NCBI RefSeq assembly: GCF_015206895.1
Contig: NZ_JADEXU010000053.1
Location: forward strand, 1 to 47,763
Reading direction: 5' to 3'
Origin: Nostoc sp. LEGE 12450
GTDB taxonomy: Bacteria; Cyanobacteriota; Cyanobacteriia; Cyanobacteriales; Nostocaceae
Length of the DNA stretch: 47,763 nt
The notes beneath the pieces were generated by a model. That model ran no database searches, had not been told where the DNA came from, and saw only the letters and a list, made by a program, of their open reading frames with translations. The position numbers were made by a program, and so were the translations under genes. Of this stretch, positions 17,910-26,680 are shown one piece after another (position 1 is the first letter of the stretch; each line of letters begins with the position of its first letter).

Positions 17910-18446
17910 TTGAAGTCTGTAGCTGTAAAGAAAAAAATTAGTTTAGCTGCGATCGCTATGTTAGCAGCAGGAGTTGTAGTCGGATGTTCTAAACCTGAAC
18001 AACCACAGGCGGCAGAACCAAATCTAGCCCCCGCTCCAACTGCACCTCTACAAACAAATCAGCAAAATCCAGAGAGTGTTCCAACCCCTCCCACCCTTGT
18101 AACTGCGACAAGCGATCCAGTTCAACAGCTTCTATCCACCAGAAAATGTCAAGGCTGTAACCTCCGAGGCGCTAACCTAGATAAAGCCGACCTCAACGGA
18201 GTCGATCTAAGTAATGCCATCCTAATTGACGCTGACTTAGATGAAACTAATCTGAGTAATGCTAACCTGAGTGGCGCTGATTTAACTGATGCAGACTTAG
18301 GAAAGGCAAATTTGACGGGAGCAAACCTCAGCAAAGCTAATTTTACGAAAGCTGATCTAGAAGATGCAAATTTGACCAATGCTAATGTTACCGATGCAAT
18401 TTTTACAGGAGCAGACTTAGAGCGGGTAATTGGGTTGCGTCGTTAA
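17910..18446 (+). CDS. Pentapeptide-repeat lipoprotein
   Basis: A 178-residue protein that appears to start at TTG (17910) after AGAGG. The N-terminus is basic and hydrophobic and ends in a lipobox VVGC (Cys near residue 27), so it should be exported and lipidated. A Pro/Gln/Ala-rich linker follows, then from about residue 85 a run of roughly 18 pentapeptides of the A(D/N)LxX type (ANLDKADLNG, ANLSGADLTD), which fold as a right-handed beta-helix. No enzymatic motif is visible. Such proteins are very abundant in cyanobacteria; role unknown. Confidence 0.87.
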   Translation: MKSVAVKKKISLAAIAMLAAGVVVGCSKPEQPQAAEPNLAPAPTAPLQTNQQNPESVPTPPTLVTATSDPVQQLLSTRKCQGCNLRGANLDKADLNGVDLSNAILIDADLDETNLSNANLSGADLTDADLGKANLTGANLSKANFTKADLEDANLTNANVTDAIFTGADLERVIGLRR

Positions 18447-18535
18447 GATAGTGCGTTGGCGCACGCCGTAGTAGGCATCGCTACTAATTACGCACTACAC
18501 CCAATTGTGACAGCTAAGACCTTTCTGTTTGATTG

Positions 18536-18937
18536 TTAAACTTCTCTACCGCCTGTGTGTGAAGAAGTCACCGTCAATAAATAGCCATCCGGCCCAGTTA
18601 AGGTAAATGAACTGTGGATTCTGCCTGTTTCGATTTCAGAAACAGTCAGTCCCCACTTCTTAAAAGTATTTCTGGTGGCGACAACATCATCTACCATCAG
18701 ATCAAAAGGTGCATTGATTCCAGGTGCGATCGCCTCTGAACTTGTTCTCAGAACTAAGTGCGTTCCTCCCCGTAATTCCAAAACAGCTAATTGTTCTGAT
18801 TGGGTAATCAACCGCAGTCCTATCCTGACGAAAAAATCGCTAGCCTCCGGTACATTACTCACATATAATCTTACATGCCCAATCGCCACAGGTGGGCGGG
18901 CATCTGTTTTTTTTGCAATAGTTTCTGGTAGTGACAT
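18536..18937 (-). CDS. VOC superfamily (glyoxalase/bleomycin-resistance-like) protein
   Basis: A 133-residue protein with one pair of beta-alpha-beta-beta-beta modules: IGHVRLYVSNVPEASDFFVRIGLRL, then FDLMVDDVVATRNTFKKWG and FTLTGPDGYLLTVTS. His, Glu and similar ligand positions are present (H near residue 21, H in the GGTHLVL strand), but which metal or substrate is bound cannot be told. It follows the acetolactate decarboxylase gene by 19 bp on the same strand, so they are probably co-transcribed. Confidence 0.85.
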   Translation of the reverse strand: MSLPETIAKKTDARPPVAIGHVRLYVSNVPEASDFFVRIGLRLITQSEQLAVLELRGGTHLVLRTSSEAIAPGINAPFDLMVDDVVATRNTFKKWGLTVSEIETGRIHSSFTLTGPDGYLLTVTSSHTGGREV

Positions 18938-18956
18938 AGTTTTTATTCAAAAATAT

Positions 18957-19754
18957 TTACTTACGTTCGACTCTGTTGACTTCAACAGGTTTGTTATCTC
19001 CTAAATCAGCTTGCACAAATTCAGCACTCTTGGGCAAATTTATCTCAACGTTTGATAGAGGATCAATTTCTATTTTAGCATTTTGGAATTGTCCATCTAA
19101 GATATGTCCTCCAGTTGTGTGATTTGCAGCGATGAAATGAAAGTGATAGCCATTAACATTTACTCCTTGCATATATTCGGGTGTCCGAAAACCGACTAAA
19201 GTGCCATTGATATTCCTTAATTCAAAAATTAATTGTTTTTTTAGTGCTTCAGATAAAGAACGATAAGGCGGAGTTTGTTTAGGAGGAATTCTAAATTTCA
19301 GATAAGGAAAATTACCTTGGATACGAATAGCATAAGGATAATTTTTAGTTGGTAAGCGCTGATCTAAAGATTGCTGCAATTGTTTATAATTCATCCGCCC
19401 TTCTAGATTAATTAATGTTTCTGGTTGAAAAAAGGTGACTGTAGCAAAAGGGCTTGTCATTGAATCAGGAATAACAGAGGCAACTCCATCAGCTTTTATC
19501 TGGTAAAATTTGCCATCTAATCCAACCATTTCTCCATCCAGAGCATTTACTGTCCCCAAACCAAAATTACCGTGTTTTCTCAACTGCTTAAAATTAGTAT
19601 TACCATCAAAAATTCCCACTGCAAGAGCGCTAATCGTTGATGCTTGAAATAGGGTATTTGATGACGTATATTGCTGAGTTCTAGCGGGTAAAATAGCAAC
19701 TAATAATGCAGTAATGGTTAAAATAGTTATCCAGAAATAACGCTTTAGTTTCAT
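18957..19754 (-). CDS. budA: Alpha-acetolactate decarboxylase, exported
   Basis: About 265 residues from ATG at 19754; the frame extends to 19808 but the 19754 start leaves a normal signal peptide (MKLKRYFWITILTITALLVA, cleavage after PARTQ or nearby). The mature protein has AVGIFDGN, GNFGLGTVNALDGEM and PFATVTFF, and the zinc site HFHFIAANHTTGGH with His spacing 1, 3 and 14, identical to the H194/H196/H207 spacing of the Brevibacillus brevis enzyme. It converts (S)-2-acetolactate to (R)-acetoin and CO2. No acetolactate synthase or butanediol dehydrogenase gene is nearby. Export implies extracytoplasmic acetolactate removal. The next gene in the pair is a VOC protein. Confidence 0.9.
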   Translation of the reverse strand: MKLKRYFWITILTITALLVAILPARTQQYTSSNTLFQASTISALAVGIFDGNTNFKQLRKHGNFGLGTVNALDGEMVGLDGKFYQIKADGVASVIPDSMTSPFATVTFFQPETLINLEGRMNYKQLQQSLDQRLPTKNYPYAIRIQGNFPYLKFRIPPKQTPPYRSLSEALKKQLIFELRNINGTLVGFRTPEYMQGVNVNGYHFHFIAANHTTGGHILDGQFQNAKIEIDPLSNVEINLPKSAEFVQADLGDNKPVEVNRVERK

Positions 19755-19808
19755 TAGATCAAAGATATAAAAGTTTTGAATTTTGAATCTCCTCATACTA
19801 TCTAGCAA

Positions 19809-20143
19809 AATCTAGAGACAGTTGGAGAGCAGCTAGCCATACAGCCAAGTAAGAGGTGGAGGTTGACAGGGACTAGCTTACAACACAGCAATAGATGTAA
19901 GCATTGATGCAACAAATCTTTTTGCCAGGTGCTTGATTATTCTGGCTGTCTGTGATAATTTTCTTCTTACGTTCCAAAAAATACTGTAAACCTATTGTGT
20001 TACCGTAGTTAACAAAATTTCGTTAATCTAGTTACAGGGATTTGGAATTAAGAATAAATCACTAATCTATCGAGTTTATTTATTGCAGACAGTACATTGC
20101 GAACCAACAAACTAGAAATTAATCTCTAAGCCAGGGCAACCTT
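19809..20143. other. Gene-free intergenic region
   Basis: The divergent space between the acetolactate decarboxylase gene and the oxidoreductase cluster. It must hold promoters for both, but I could not identify a reliable -10/-35 pair or operator. No repeats or RNA genes recognised. Confidence 0.4.
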
Positions 20144-21091
20144 ATGAGCAAAATACGTGCTGTGATTGTTGACCCCAATGTGCCGGGGCGTTTGGCACTG
20201 AGTGAAGTGAATGCAGCAAAGCCTGCCCCAGATGAAGCTCTAGTCAGGGTGGCTGCGATTTCTCTGAATCGGGGAGAAATAAAACATTCAACCACTGCTG
20301 AGGCTGGTTGGCAGCCTGGTTGGGACTTGGCAGGTGTTGTGGAAATCCCTGCGGTTGATGGGTCTGGGCCTCTCCAAGGAGCGCGTGTAGTTGGCTTACG
20401 CCGCGCCGGTGCTTGGGCGGAACTTGTATCTGTTCCTACTAACGCCTTAGCAGAACTGCCGCCATCGGTATCTTTTGCTCAAGCTGCCACCCTGCCTGTA
20501 GCGGGTTTAACCGCGTATCATGCAGTGCTAAAAGGTGGTTCACTGTTAGGTCGTCCAGTTCTGGTTACAGGCGCATCAGGAGGCGTTGGTTACTTTGCTA
20601 TCCAATTGGCGCAACTGTCAGGGGCGCAAGTAACAGCACATATTCGTCAAGCTGGCTATGAAGCTTTGGTTAGAGAAGCAGGGGCACAATCAGTAGTGAT
20701 TGGCGAAGACCTTTCACCTGCTAGTGAGTATGGTCCGTATCATCTAATTATAGAGTCAGTGGGTGGTAAGACTTTGGGAGTAGCCCTTGGCTTACTAGCG
20801 CAAGATGGAAAAACTGTGCTGTATGGAGTATCTGGGGGAGCAGAAGTGACATTCAACGCTGCCGAATTTTTCGGGACTGGTAGCGTGAGCCTGTATGGTT
20901 TACGTCTGTTCGATGAATTGAGATTTGAATCAGCCGCAGTCGGTCTAAAACGGCTTTTGAGTCTAGTAGAAGTCGGTCAGTTGCATCCTCACATTGATTT
21001 AGAAGCTCCTTGGACGCAAATAGCTGATGTAGCCCAACAACTACTCGACAGGCGTTTTCCTGGTAAGGCTGTGTTGCACATTTCCAACTGA
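20144..21091 (+). CDS. MDR-family NADPH:quinone-reductase-like oxidoreductase
   Basis: A 315-residue medium-chain dehydrogenase/reductase. The N-terminal GroES-like half has ISLNRGEIKH and GWDLAGVV; the nucleotide-binding half has GASGGVGYFAIQLAQ. There is no Cys-rich structural zinc loop and no catalytic zinc ligand set, so it belongs with zinc-independent quinone/enone reductases that use NADPH. It is the first gene of a four-gene co-directional cluster with an SDR, an AtsK/TauD-like dioxygenase and a flavin monooxygenase (gaps 69, 60 and 164 bp), suggesting a catabolic role in handling a carbonyl product. Confidence 0.88.
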   Translation: MSKIRAVIVDPNVPGRLALSEVNAAKPAPDEALVRVAAISLNRGEIKHSTTAEAGWQPGWDLAGVVEIPAVDGSGPLQGARVVGLRRAGAWAELVSVPTNALAELPPSVSFAQAATLPVAGLTAYHAVLKGGSLLGRPVLVTGASGGVGYFAIQLAQLSGAQVTAHIRQAGYEALVREAGAQSVVIGEDLSPASEYGPYHLIIESVGGKTLGVALGLLAQDGKTVLYGVSGGAEVTFNAAEFFGTGSVSLYGLRLFDELRFESAAVGLKRLLSLVEVGQLHPHIDLEAPWTQIADVAQQLLDRRFPGKAVLHISN

Positions 21092-21160
21092 AGTATTACC
21101 GAATAATTCGTAATTAATTCTATTTTTATGTACTCATTTCTGGATAGAGGGTAAATTTCT

Positions 21161-21961
21161 ATGAGTTTAGAACTAAAGCTATCAGGAAAAACTGCGATTG
21201 TTACAGGAGGAAGTGCCGGAATTGGATTAGCTACCGCAAAAGCACTTTATAGTGAGGGTGTGAATGTTGCGATCGCAGCCCGCAATCAAGAAAGACTAGA
21301 AAATGCAGTAGCTGCCATCCAGTCCCTACCAACTTCTGGTGCTAAAGTTATTGCCATCAGTGCTGATTTAACTAAAGCTGAGGATGTTGAGAAAGTTGTC
21401 TCCACAACATTGACCCAATTTAATCAGATTGATATTTTGATTAACAATGCAGGTTCAGCCCGTGCTGGGTCTTTCCTAGAATCCACTGATGATTTATTCT
21501 TGGATGCTTGGAACTTAAAATTATTAGGCTATATCCGCTTAGTTAGAGCCGTCGTCCCCCATCAAAAAAGTCGAGGTGATGGGCGGATTGTCAATATAGT
21601 CGGCGGTGCAGGACGAACACCTCGCCCTAACTTCCTAGCTGGTGGTACAAGCAATGCGGCTCTACTCAATTTTACAAAGGGCATTTCTAAAGAATTAGCC
21701 GAGTACAAGATTCGCATTAATGCCATATCGCCCGGTGCTACAGCTACTGAGCGTGCCGAGACTTTAGCTCGACAAAACGCCCAAGCGCAAGGCATCACCA
21801 TCGAGCAAGTTAAGGCACAAAACATCCAAAGTATTCCTTTAAAAAGAATCGCCCAGCCAGAAGAAATTGCCGCGCTGGCACTATTTTTGGTGTCCGATCT
21901 TGCTGCATCGATTACAGGAACAGAGATTATCGTTGATGGCGGATCTACCCCTGGTGTTTAG
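21161..21961 (+). CDS. SDR-family protein with atypical active site
   Basis: A 266-residue Rossmann protein with the classical cofactor motif TGGSAGIGLAT and NNAG, preceded by AGAGGG. In classical SDRs the catalytic Ser-Tyr-Lys appear as NISS and YxxxK; here the corresponding places read NIVGGAG and AGGTSNAALL, so the Tyr and Lys (and probably the Ser) are replaced. The C-terminus is normal (GTEIIVDGGSTPGV). It may bind NAD(P)H but use a different mechanism, or have a structural role. It is the second gene of the oxidative cluster. Confidence 0.88.
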   Translation: MSLELKLSGKTAIVTGGSAGIGLATAKALYSEGVNVAIAARNQERLENAVAAIQSLPTSGAKVIAISADLTKAEDVEKVVSTTLTQFNQIDILINNAGSARAGSFLESTDDLFLDAWNLKLLGYIRLVRAVVPHQKSRGDGRIVNIVGGAGRTPRPNFLAGGTSNAALLNFTKGISKELAEYKIRINAISPGATATERAETLARQNAQAQGITIEQVKAQNIQSIPLKRIAQPEEIAALALFLVSDLAASITGTEIIVDGGSTPGV

Positions 21962-21962
21962 C

Positions 21963-21982
21963 AGACGCGATGAATCGCGTCT
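21963..21982. repeat. AGACGCGATGAATCGCGTCT palindrome
   Basis: A 20-bp near-perfect palindrome in the 60-bp gap between the SDR and dioxygenase genes, of the same family as 16175-16194. Confidence 0.75.
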
Positions 21983-22021
21983 CTACAATTTGTCAAAAAA
22001 TAAACTACTTGGAGATAAAAC

Positions 22022-22936
22022 ATGGGTTCTCAATACTTTGATATCAAACCAGTTGCAGGACGTATCGGTGCTGAAATTATTGGCGTTAATCTGAGTTCTA
22101 ACCTCAGCGACGATATCATCAGCGATATTCGTAAGACTCTAGTCAAACACAAAGTGATCTTTTTCCGGGATCAGCAACAACTTGATGCTGATGGACAGAT
22201 AGCCTTCGCTCGTCGTTTCGGTGAACTTACTACAGCCCACCCCACTGTACCATCGCTGCCAGAAAACCCCGAAGTCTTAGACCTGAACTATGGCCGTACT
22301 ACTTCCCGCGCCAATAACTGGCATACTGATGTAACATTTGTAGATCGTCCTCCTCTCGGCTCTATCTTACGGGCGCTTGACATTCCGCCGACCGGTGGCG
22401 ATACAATCTGGGCAAACTCCGTGACTGCTTACCAAGATTTACCTACTCATTTGCGTAATCTTGCAGACCAACTTTGGGCAGTACACAGCAATGCCTACGA
22501 CTATGCAACTGGATTCGACCTACCTGAAGATGTCAAAGCTCACAGAGCTGTTTTTACCTCGACTGTATATGAGACTCTGCACCCAGTTGTACGCATCCAT
22601 CCAGAATCTGGGGAGCGTGGACTATTCATCGGCGGATTTGTGCGCCAATTCCGTGGCTTATCAACAACTGAATCAGATGATATTCTGCGGCTGTTGCAAG
22701 CATACGTAACACGTCCTGAGAATACAGTCCGGTGGCGTTGGCAAGTTGGTGACGTAGCCTTTTGGGATAACCGAGCTACTCAACATTATGCGATCGCAGA
22801 TTACGGCAACCAGCCCCGCCACGTTCAACGAGTCACAATTGTCGGCGACCTCCCCGTTGGTATCGATGGTAAACAAAGTGAGGCTATCAAAGGAGATGCT
22901 TCTGAGTACAACCGTCGTCAGGCGGTGACTGCGTAA
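22022..22936 (+). CDS. 2-oxoglutarate-dependent dioxygenase, AtsK/TauD type
   Basis: A 304-residue TauD/TfdA-family enzyme. The iron triad is H101-x-D103 (NNWHTDVTF) and H255 (NRATQHYAI); R266, eleven residues after H255, is the expected 2-oxoglutarate-binding Arg. Blocks such as PVAGRIGAEI, HKVIFFRDQ and WAVHSNAYDYA look closer to AtsK, the alkyl sulfate ester dioxygenase of Pseudomonas putida, than to taurine dioxygenase. It would release sulfate or sulfite by oxidising the carbon next to the sulfur group, producing an aldehyde. GGAG precedes the ATG by about 9 bases. Third gene of the oxidative cluster; no sulfonate transporter is in the window. Confidence 0.9.
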   Translation: MGSQYFDIKPVAGRIGAEIIGVNLSSNLSDDIISDIRKTLVKHKVIFFRDQQQLDADGQIAFARRFGELTTAHPTVPSLPENPEVLDLNYGRTTSRANNWHTDVTFVDRPPLGSILRALDIPPTGGDTIWANSVTAYQDLPTHLRNLADQLWAVHSNAYDYATGFDLPEDVKAHRAVFTSTVYETLHPVVRIHPESGERGLFIGGFVRQFRGLSTTESDDILRLLQAYVTRPENTVRWRWQVGDVAFWDNRATQHYAIADYGNQPRHVQRVTIVGDLPVGIDGKQSEAIKGDASEYNRRQAVTA

Positions 22937-22943
22937 TACTTGG

Positions 22944-22985
22944 GCATGGGGCATTGGGCATGGGATGTTGCCCAATGCCCTCGGT
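22944..22985. repeat. GGGCATG/GGGCATT heptamer repeat with hairpin
   Basis: A run of GGGCATG-like heptamers followed by the complement TTGCCCAATGCCC, giving a hairpin just after the dioxygenase stop. Similar tracts occur at 37217-37240 and 43318-43345. Confidence 0.7.
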
Positions 22986-23100
22986 TTTTCCGCAGCCTAA
23001 TTGCTTGCTGTCCCAGGAGTGTTTAAGTCTAATAACTAACATTTTCTTGTTCCAAACAAGAGAACGAAAAAAGCATGAGTACGCCGTCGCGAATAGAAAC

Positions 23101-24483
23101 ATGAGTACGAAAAAACAACTTAAACTTGGAGCATTTTTACCCGGTAGTGGTCATCACGTTGCAGCATGGCGACATCCCAACACGCCGGCTGATGGAGGTC
23201 TAAACTTCCAACATTACAAGCAGCTGGCACAAACAGCTGAACGGGGAAAATTTGATATGCTTTTCCTCGCAGATGGTTTAGCCGTTTGGGATCGAGGGCA
23301 AGGGACTGAGGCTTTTAGCCGTTCGGGACAATTCAGCGTCCACTTTGAACCTTTAACCTTATTGTCGGCTCTGTCTGCGGTGACAGAAAATATCGGATTG
23401 GTGGCAACATCATCAACGACTTATGATGAACCCTTTCATCTCGCCCGCAAGTTTGCATCACTAGATTATCTCAGTGGTGGTCGTGCCGGATGGAATCTTG
23501 TAACCTCTGCTGCTGAAGCCGCAGCACATAATTTCAGTCAGGAAAACCACCTAGAACACTCGCTACGCTATGAACGGGCGAGGGAATTTGTGGATGTTGT
23601 CACCAAACTTTGGGACAGTTGGGAAGACGATGCTTTTCTCCACGATAAGGAGTCAGGTATTTACTTCGATGCAGAAAAGTTGCACGTTCCCCACCACAAG
23701 GGTAAATATTTTTCGGTGCGCGGCCCGCTCAATGTGGCGCGTCCACCGCAGGGATATCCAGTAATCGTACAAGCTGGATCTTCCGAGCCTGGACAGGATT
23801 TAGCTGCCCAAACAGCAGAGGCGATTTTCACTGCACAACAGACATTGGCAGAAGCTCAAGCCTTCTACGCCAGCGTCAAGGGGAGATTGGCTAAATACGG
23901 ACGTTCCCCTGACCATCTCAAAATCATGCCAGGGGTATTCCCGGTAATTGGTAAGACTGAGCAAGAAGCTAAGGATAAATATGAGCAACTTCAGGAGTTG
24001 ATCCATCCCCTAGTTGGATTAGGGCTGCTTTCTGGGCTAGTAGGTGGGCATGATTTGTCCAAATATCCCCTAGATGGGCCGCTGCCGGATCTGCCAGATA
24101 CTAACGGTGGCAAAAGCCGCTTGCAGCTGATAACCGATCTTGCCCGCAGAGAGAATTTAACAATCCGACAACTATATTTGTGGATTGCAGGAGCGCGAGG
24201 ACACCGAACAATTCTCGGAACACCAGAACACATTGCCGATCAGTTAGAAGATTGGTTCGTCAATGGTGGGGCTGATGGATTTAACATTATGCCCCCCTGG
24301 CTGCCTGGAGGTTTAGAGGAGTTCGTAGACTTAGTAATTCCTGAACTGCAACGCCGAGGAATATTTCGTACTGAGTATGAAGGCAGTACCCTGCGCGAAA
24401 ATCTTGGTTTACCCCGTCCAGTAAACCAGTTCACCGCAAATGCACCTGCTCCTGAACCTGTGAGTGTCGGTTCCTTTGCATAG
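23101..24483 (+). CDS. LLM-class flavin-dependent monooxygenase (NtaA/SnaA/DszA type)
   Basis: A 460-residue protein from the ATG at 23101; the frame extends upstream to 22954 but that part is repeat-derived. It has the family hallmarks: KLGAFLPGSGHHVAAWRHP at the N-terminus, DMLFLADGLAVW, FEPLTLLSALSAVTENIGLVAT, LSGGRAGWNLVTS, and YPVIVQAGSSEPGQDLAAQ. These enzymes oxidise C-N or C-S compounds with reduced flavin delivered by a separate reductase; no flavin reductase gene is visible here. Last gene of the organosulfur-like cluster. The 10-mer CATGAGTACG occurs both at 23074 and 23100, so the ATG at 23075 (different frame) is a decoy. Confidence 0.9.
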   Translation: MSTKKQLKLGAFLPGSGHHVAAWRHPNTPADGGLNFQHYKQLAQTAERGKFDMLFLADGLAVWDRGQGTEAFSRSGQFSVHFEPLTLLSALSAVTENIGLVATSSTTYDEPFHLARKFASLDYLSGGRAGWNLVTSAAEAAAHNFSQENHLEHSLRYERAREFVDVVTKLWDSWEDDAFLHDKESGIYFDAEKLHVPHHKGKYFSVRGPLNVARPPQGYPVIVQAGSSEPGQDLAAQTAEAIFTAQQTLAEAQAFYASVKGRLAKYGRSPDHLKIMPGVFPVIGKTEQEAKDKYEQLQELIHPLVGLGLLSGLVGGHDLSKYPLDGPLPDLPDTNGGKSRLQLITDLARRENLTIRQLYLWIAGARGHRTILGTPEHIADQLEDWFVNGGADGFNIMPPWLPGGLEEFVDLVIPELQRRGIFRTEYEGSTLRENLGLPRPVNQFTANAPAPEPVSVGSFA

Positions 24484-24807
24484 CTGTTAAGGGGAAAAGG
24501 GGAATGGGAAAGGGGAAAGAAAAAACCTTTAACCCTTACCCTTTAACCTTTTCCCCAAACCAAATTCCAGTTTAAAATTCTTAAACGAGCAGTATTGCCT
24601 AATATCTTTCACTCCCCACTCCTCTTTAGCCTTGATAAACCGATTCTCCCCAAACGTGTAACCAATTTCAACCGAAATACAAACGCACCTTCGCCAGTGC
24701 TAGATAGCTTTATTGGTAAGCTGAGATGGTAGCGATCTTCGATAACAGGCATTAATTGCGATCGCTAACCTCCAAGATCAGCAGACAGAAAAGCAAATAG
24801 GGCGACA
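24484..24807. other. Gene-free gap with a hairpin repeat (24491-24556)
   Basis: GGGGAAAAGG (24491-24500) pairs perfectly with CCTTTTCCCC (24547-24556), with further complementary purine/pyrimidine stretches between. The rest (24557-24807) has a GCGATCGC site but no gene or recognisable regulatory site. Confidence 0.65.
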
Positions 24808-25608
24808 ATGCAAAAACTCCTTTTTAATGATACAGATAGATTTAGAGCGCAGGCCCTATTCCTTGGTAAGGATATTAACTTACAGACATTGGAGAATTAC
24901 GTTTCCTTGGCGACTATGCCATTAATGGTTACAGTCGGTGAACACGGCTGTGCGGTACTGCTAGACTATGGCGCAGTTGTCCTGTTTAACCTTGAGCATG
25001 TAGAAAAGGTAGCCTTTTTGACCAAACTATCCTCTCAAATTAGTGGCTCCTTTGCCGAACCGGAGACAGAAGAGGTGGAAATTCATCTCAACATTGCAGA
25101 GAGTGAGAGAGTTAAGGAAGGAAAAATTTCACTGCATGAATTTAGTGTAGAACGCTTGCAGATAGTGGCTGATATCCTCGCTAAAAGTGTTGTGCTGTCT
25201 CATTATGAAACTAGCCTAGCGACTGTATTCGATCAAATTGAACCGTTTGCAGCTAGTCTTCAGCGTGAACACAGGGAAAGACGGCAGAGTCGGGAATTAC
25301 TGCGTCAACTTGGGACTGCGCTGTTAGTTCAACATAAGATTGTAGGTCGAGTTGAGATCATCGATAAGCCAGAGTTGCTCTGGGAATCCCCACAGCTAGA
25401 AAACTTATATCTGCGCTTGGAGGATGAATACGAAATTCGTGAGCGTCACACTGCTTTGGAACGCAAACTAGAGCTAATTACCCAAACTGCACAAACAGTC
25501 TTGGAGTTCATGCAGCATAGCAGTAGCCAACGAGTAGAGTGGTATGTGGTGATTCTGATTGTGGTGGAAATTCTGCTGTCGCTGTACGACATCATTTTCA
25601 AAGGCTAA
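24808..25608 (+). CDS. RMD1/DUF155-family protein
   Basis: A 266-residue protein. The body matches the RMD1/DUF155 family (GEHGCAVLLDYGAVVLFNL, ESPQLENLYLRLEDEYEIRERH), followed by a C-terminal transmembrane helix (WYVVILIVVEILLSLYDIIF, about residues 243-263), the usual architecture. In eukaryotes the family includes yeast Rmd1/Rmd8 and mitochondrial RMND1; bacterial function is not established. Probably tail-anchored in the membrane. Its neighbours suggest no pathway. Confidence 0.88.
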   Translation: MQKLLFNDTDRFRAQALFLGKDINLQTLENYVSLATMPLMVTVGEHGCAVLLDYGAVVLFNLEHVEKVAFLTKLSSQISGSFAEPETEEVEIHLNIAESERVKEGKISLHEFSVERLQIVADILAKSVVLSHYETSLATVFDQIEPFAASLQREHRERRQSRELLRQLGTALLVQHKIVGRVEIIDKPELLWESPQLENLYLRLEDEYEIRERHTALERKLELITQTAQTVLEFMQHSSSQRVEWYVVILIVVEILLSLYDIIFKG

Positions 25609-25905
25609 GGCTAAAGAGTTATTTGCAAATCAAAAATGCTGACTGCGAATGGTTTTTGGGGATTCAGATTCAATAGGCGCTAAAATATCAAAAATTGGTT
25701 TTTGTGTAAGGTAAATTAACTTTTGGTGAAATTTCTGATTTACATCCACTTCCACTAATATGTACTCGTAAACAAAAAATTTAAATTTTTCCTACTCGCA
25801 CCATGACATATAGCCATTCTTTGGGTAAGCAACAAATGCCCTTAAATACTAAGTCTGCTTGAAGAGATAGGATCTATTAGAAAAGTAGATTTTAGGAGTA
25901 AACCT
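25609..25905. other. Gene-free gap before the carboxylesterase
   Basis: About 300 bp, AT-rich, no repeat or RNA gene recognised. The only notable site is AGGAG at 25894-25898, the ribosome site of the next gene. Confidence 0.45.
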
Positions 25906-26526
25906 CTGTCTTTACAATTTATTACCGTTCCCCCCGGAACTTCTCAACCCGCCACAGGGTTAATTGTTACTTTGCATGGTTGGGGAGCTAATGCTGAGGA
26001 TGTCGCATCTTTACTACCCTTGCTCAACTTACCTGATTACCAGTTTATATTACCCAATGCACCTTATCCTTATCCCTATTCCCCTATAGGGAGGGCATGG
26101 TATGACCTGCGGGTGGAAAATATGTATGAAGGATTGGTAGAAAGTCGGAAACTGCTAATAGATTTTTTGCAATCTTTAGAAAGTACCACTGGCATACCTT
26201 TGTCACGCACTATTTTAAGTGGATTTTCTCAAGGTGGAGCAATGACTTTAGATATAGGCTCAAAATTGCCACTAGCAGGCTTAGTTGTGATGAGCGGGTA
26301 TTTACATCCTGATGCACTAACGGCAGATCAAAGAGATATTCCGCCAACTTTAATCAGCCACGGGAAATATGATGAAGTTGTTCCACTGCAAGCTGCTTTA
26401 AAGGCACGAGACACTTTAAAATCTCTAGGAGTGGCGGCAGAATATCATGAATTTGACATGGGGCATGAAATAAATCCACAAACGTTAAAGGTGCTGCGGA
26501 ATTTCGTTGTAAATACAATTAGCTAG
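25906..26526 (+). CDS. Phospholipase/carboxylesterase (alpha/beta hydrolase), probable CTG start
   Basis: About 206 residues if it begins at CTG 25906. The nucleophile is S108 in GFSQGGA, with D156 (GKYDEVVP) and H187 (DMGHEIN) completing the triad, and the oxyanion region HGWGAN. Homologous esterases begin with a strand like SLQFITVPP, which this frame encodes directly after CTG, and AGGAG ends 7 bases before that CTG. No ATG, GTG or TTG is in frame between the upstream stop (25843) and TTG 25972; starting at 25972 would delete the first strand. Substrate is probably a short-chain acyl ester, not determinable. A recent ATG-to-CTG change or a true CTG start are both possible. Confidence 0.85.
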   Translation: MSLQFITVPPGTSQPATGLIVTLHGWGANAEDVASLLPLLNLPDYQFILPNAPYPYPYSPIGRAWYDLRVENMYEGLVESRKLLIDFLQSLESTTGIPLSRTILSGFSQGGAMTLDIGSKLPLAGLVVMSGYLHPDALTADQRDIPPTLISHGKYDEVVPLQAALKARDTLKSLGVAAEYHEFDMGHEINPQTLKVLRNFVVNTIS

Positions 26527-26680
26527 TCAGGATTACGAATTTTTTATAAATTCTGGTATAAATGCTGAAAATTTTCACGAAATTCATGCCTTCTAATGAG
26601 TAATATATATAGGGTGGCTGCGTTCAGCGCAACTTAACCCATGCTGAAGGCGAGTGCTGCATAAGGGAGGGGCGAGCATT

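Noticed and set aside
22954..23100. Upstream extension of the flavin monooxygenase to 22954
   Set aside because: This part is encoded by GGGCATG-type repeat sequence and is not family-like; the conserved N-terminus begins at 23101.
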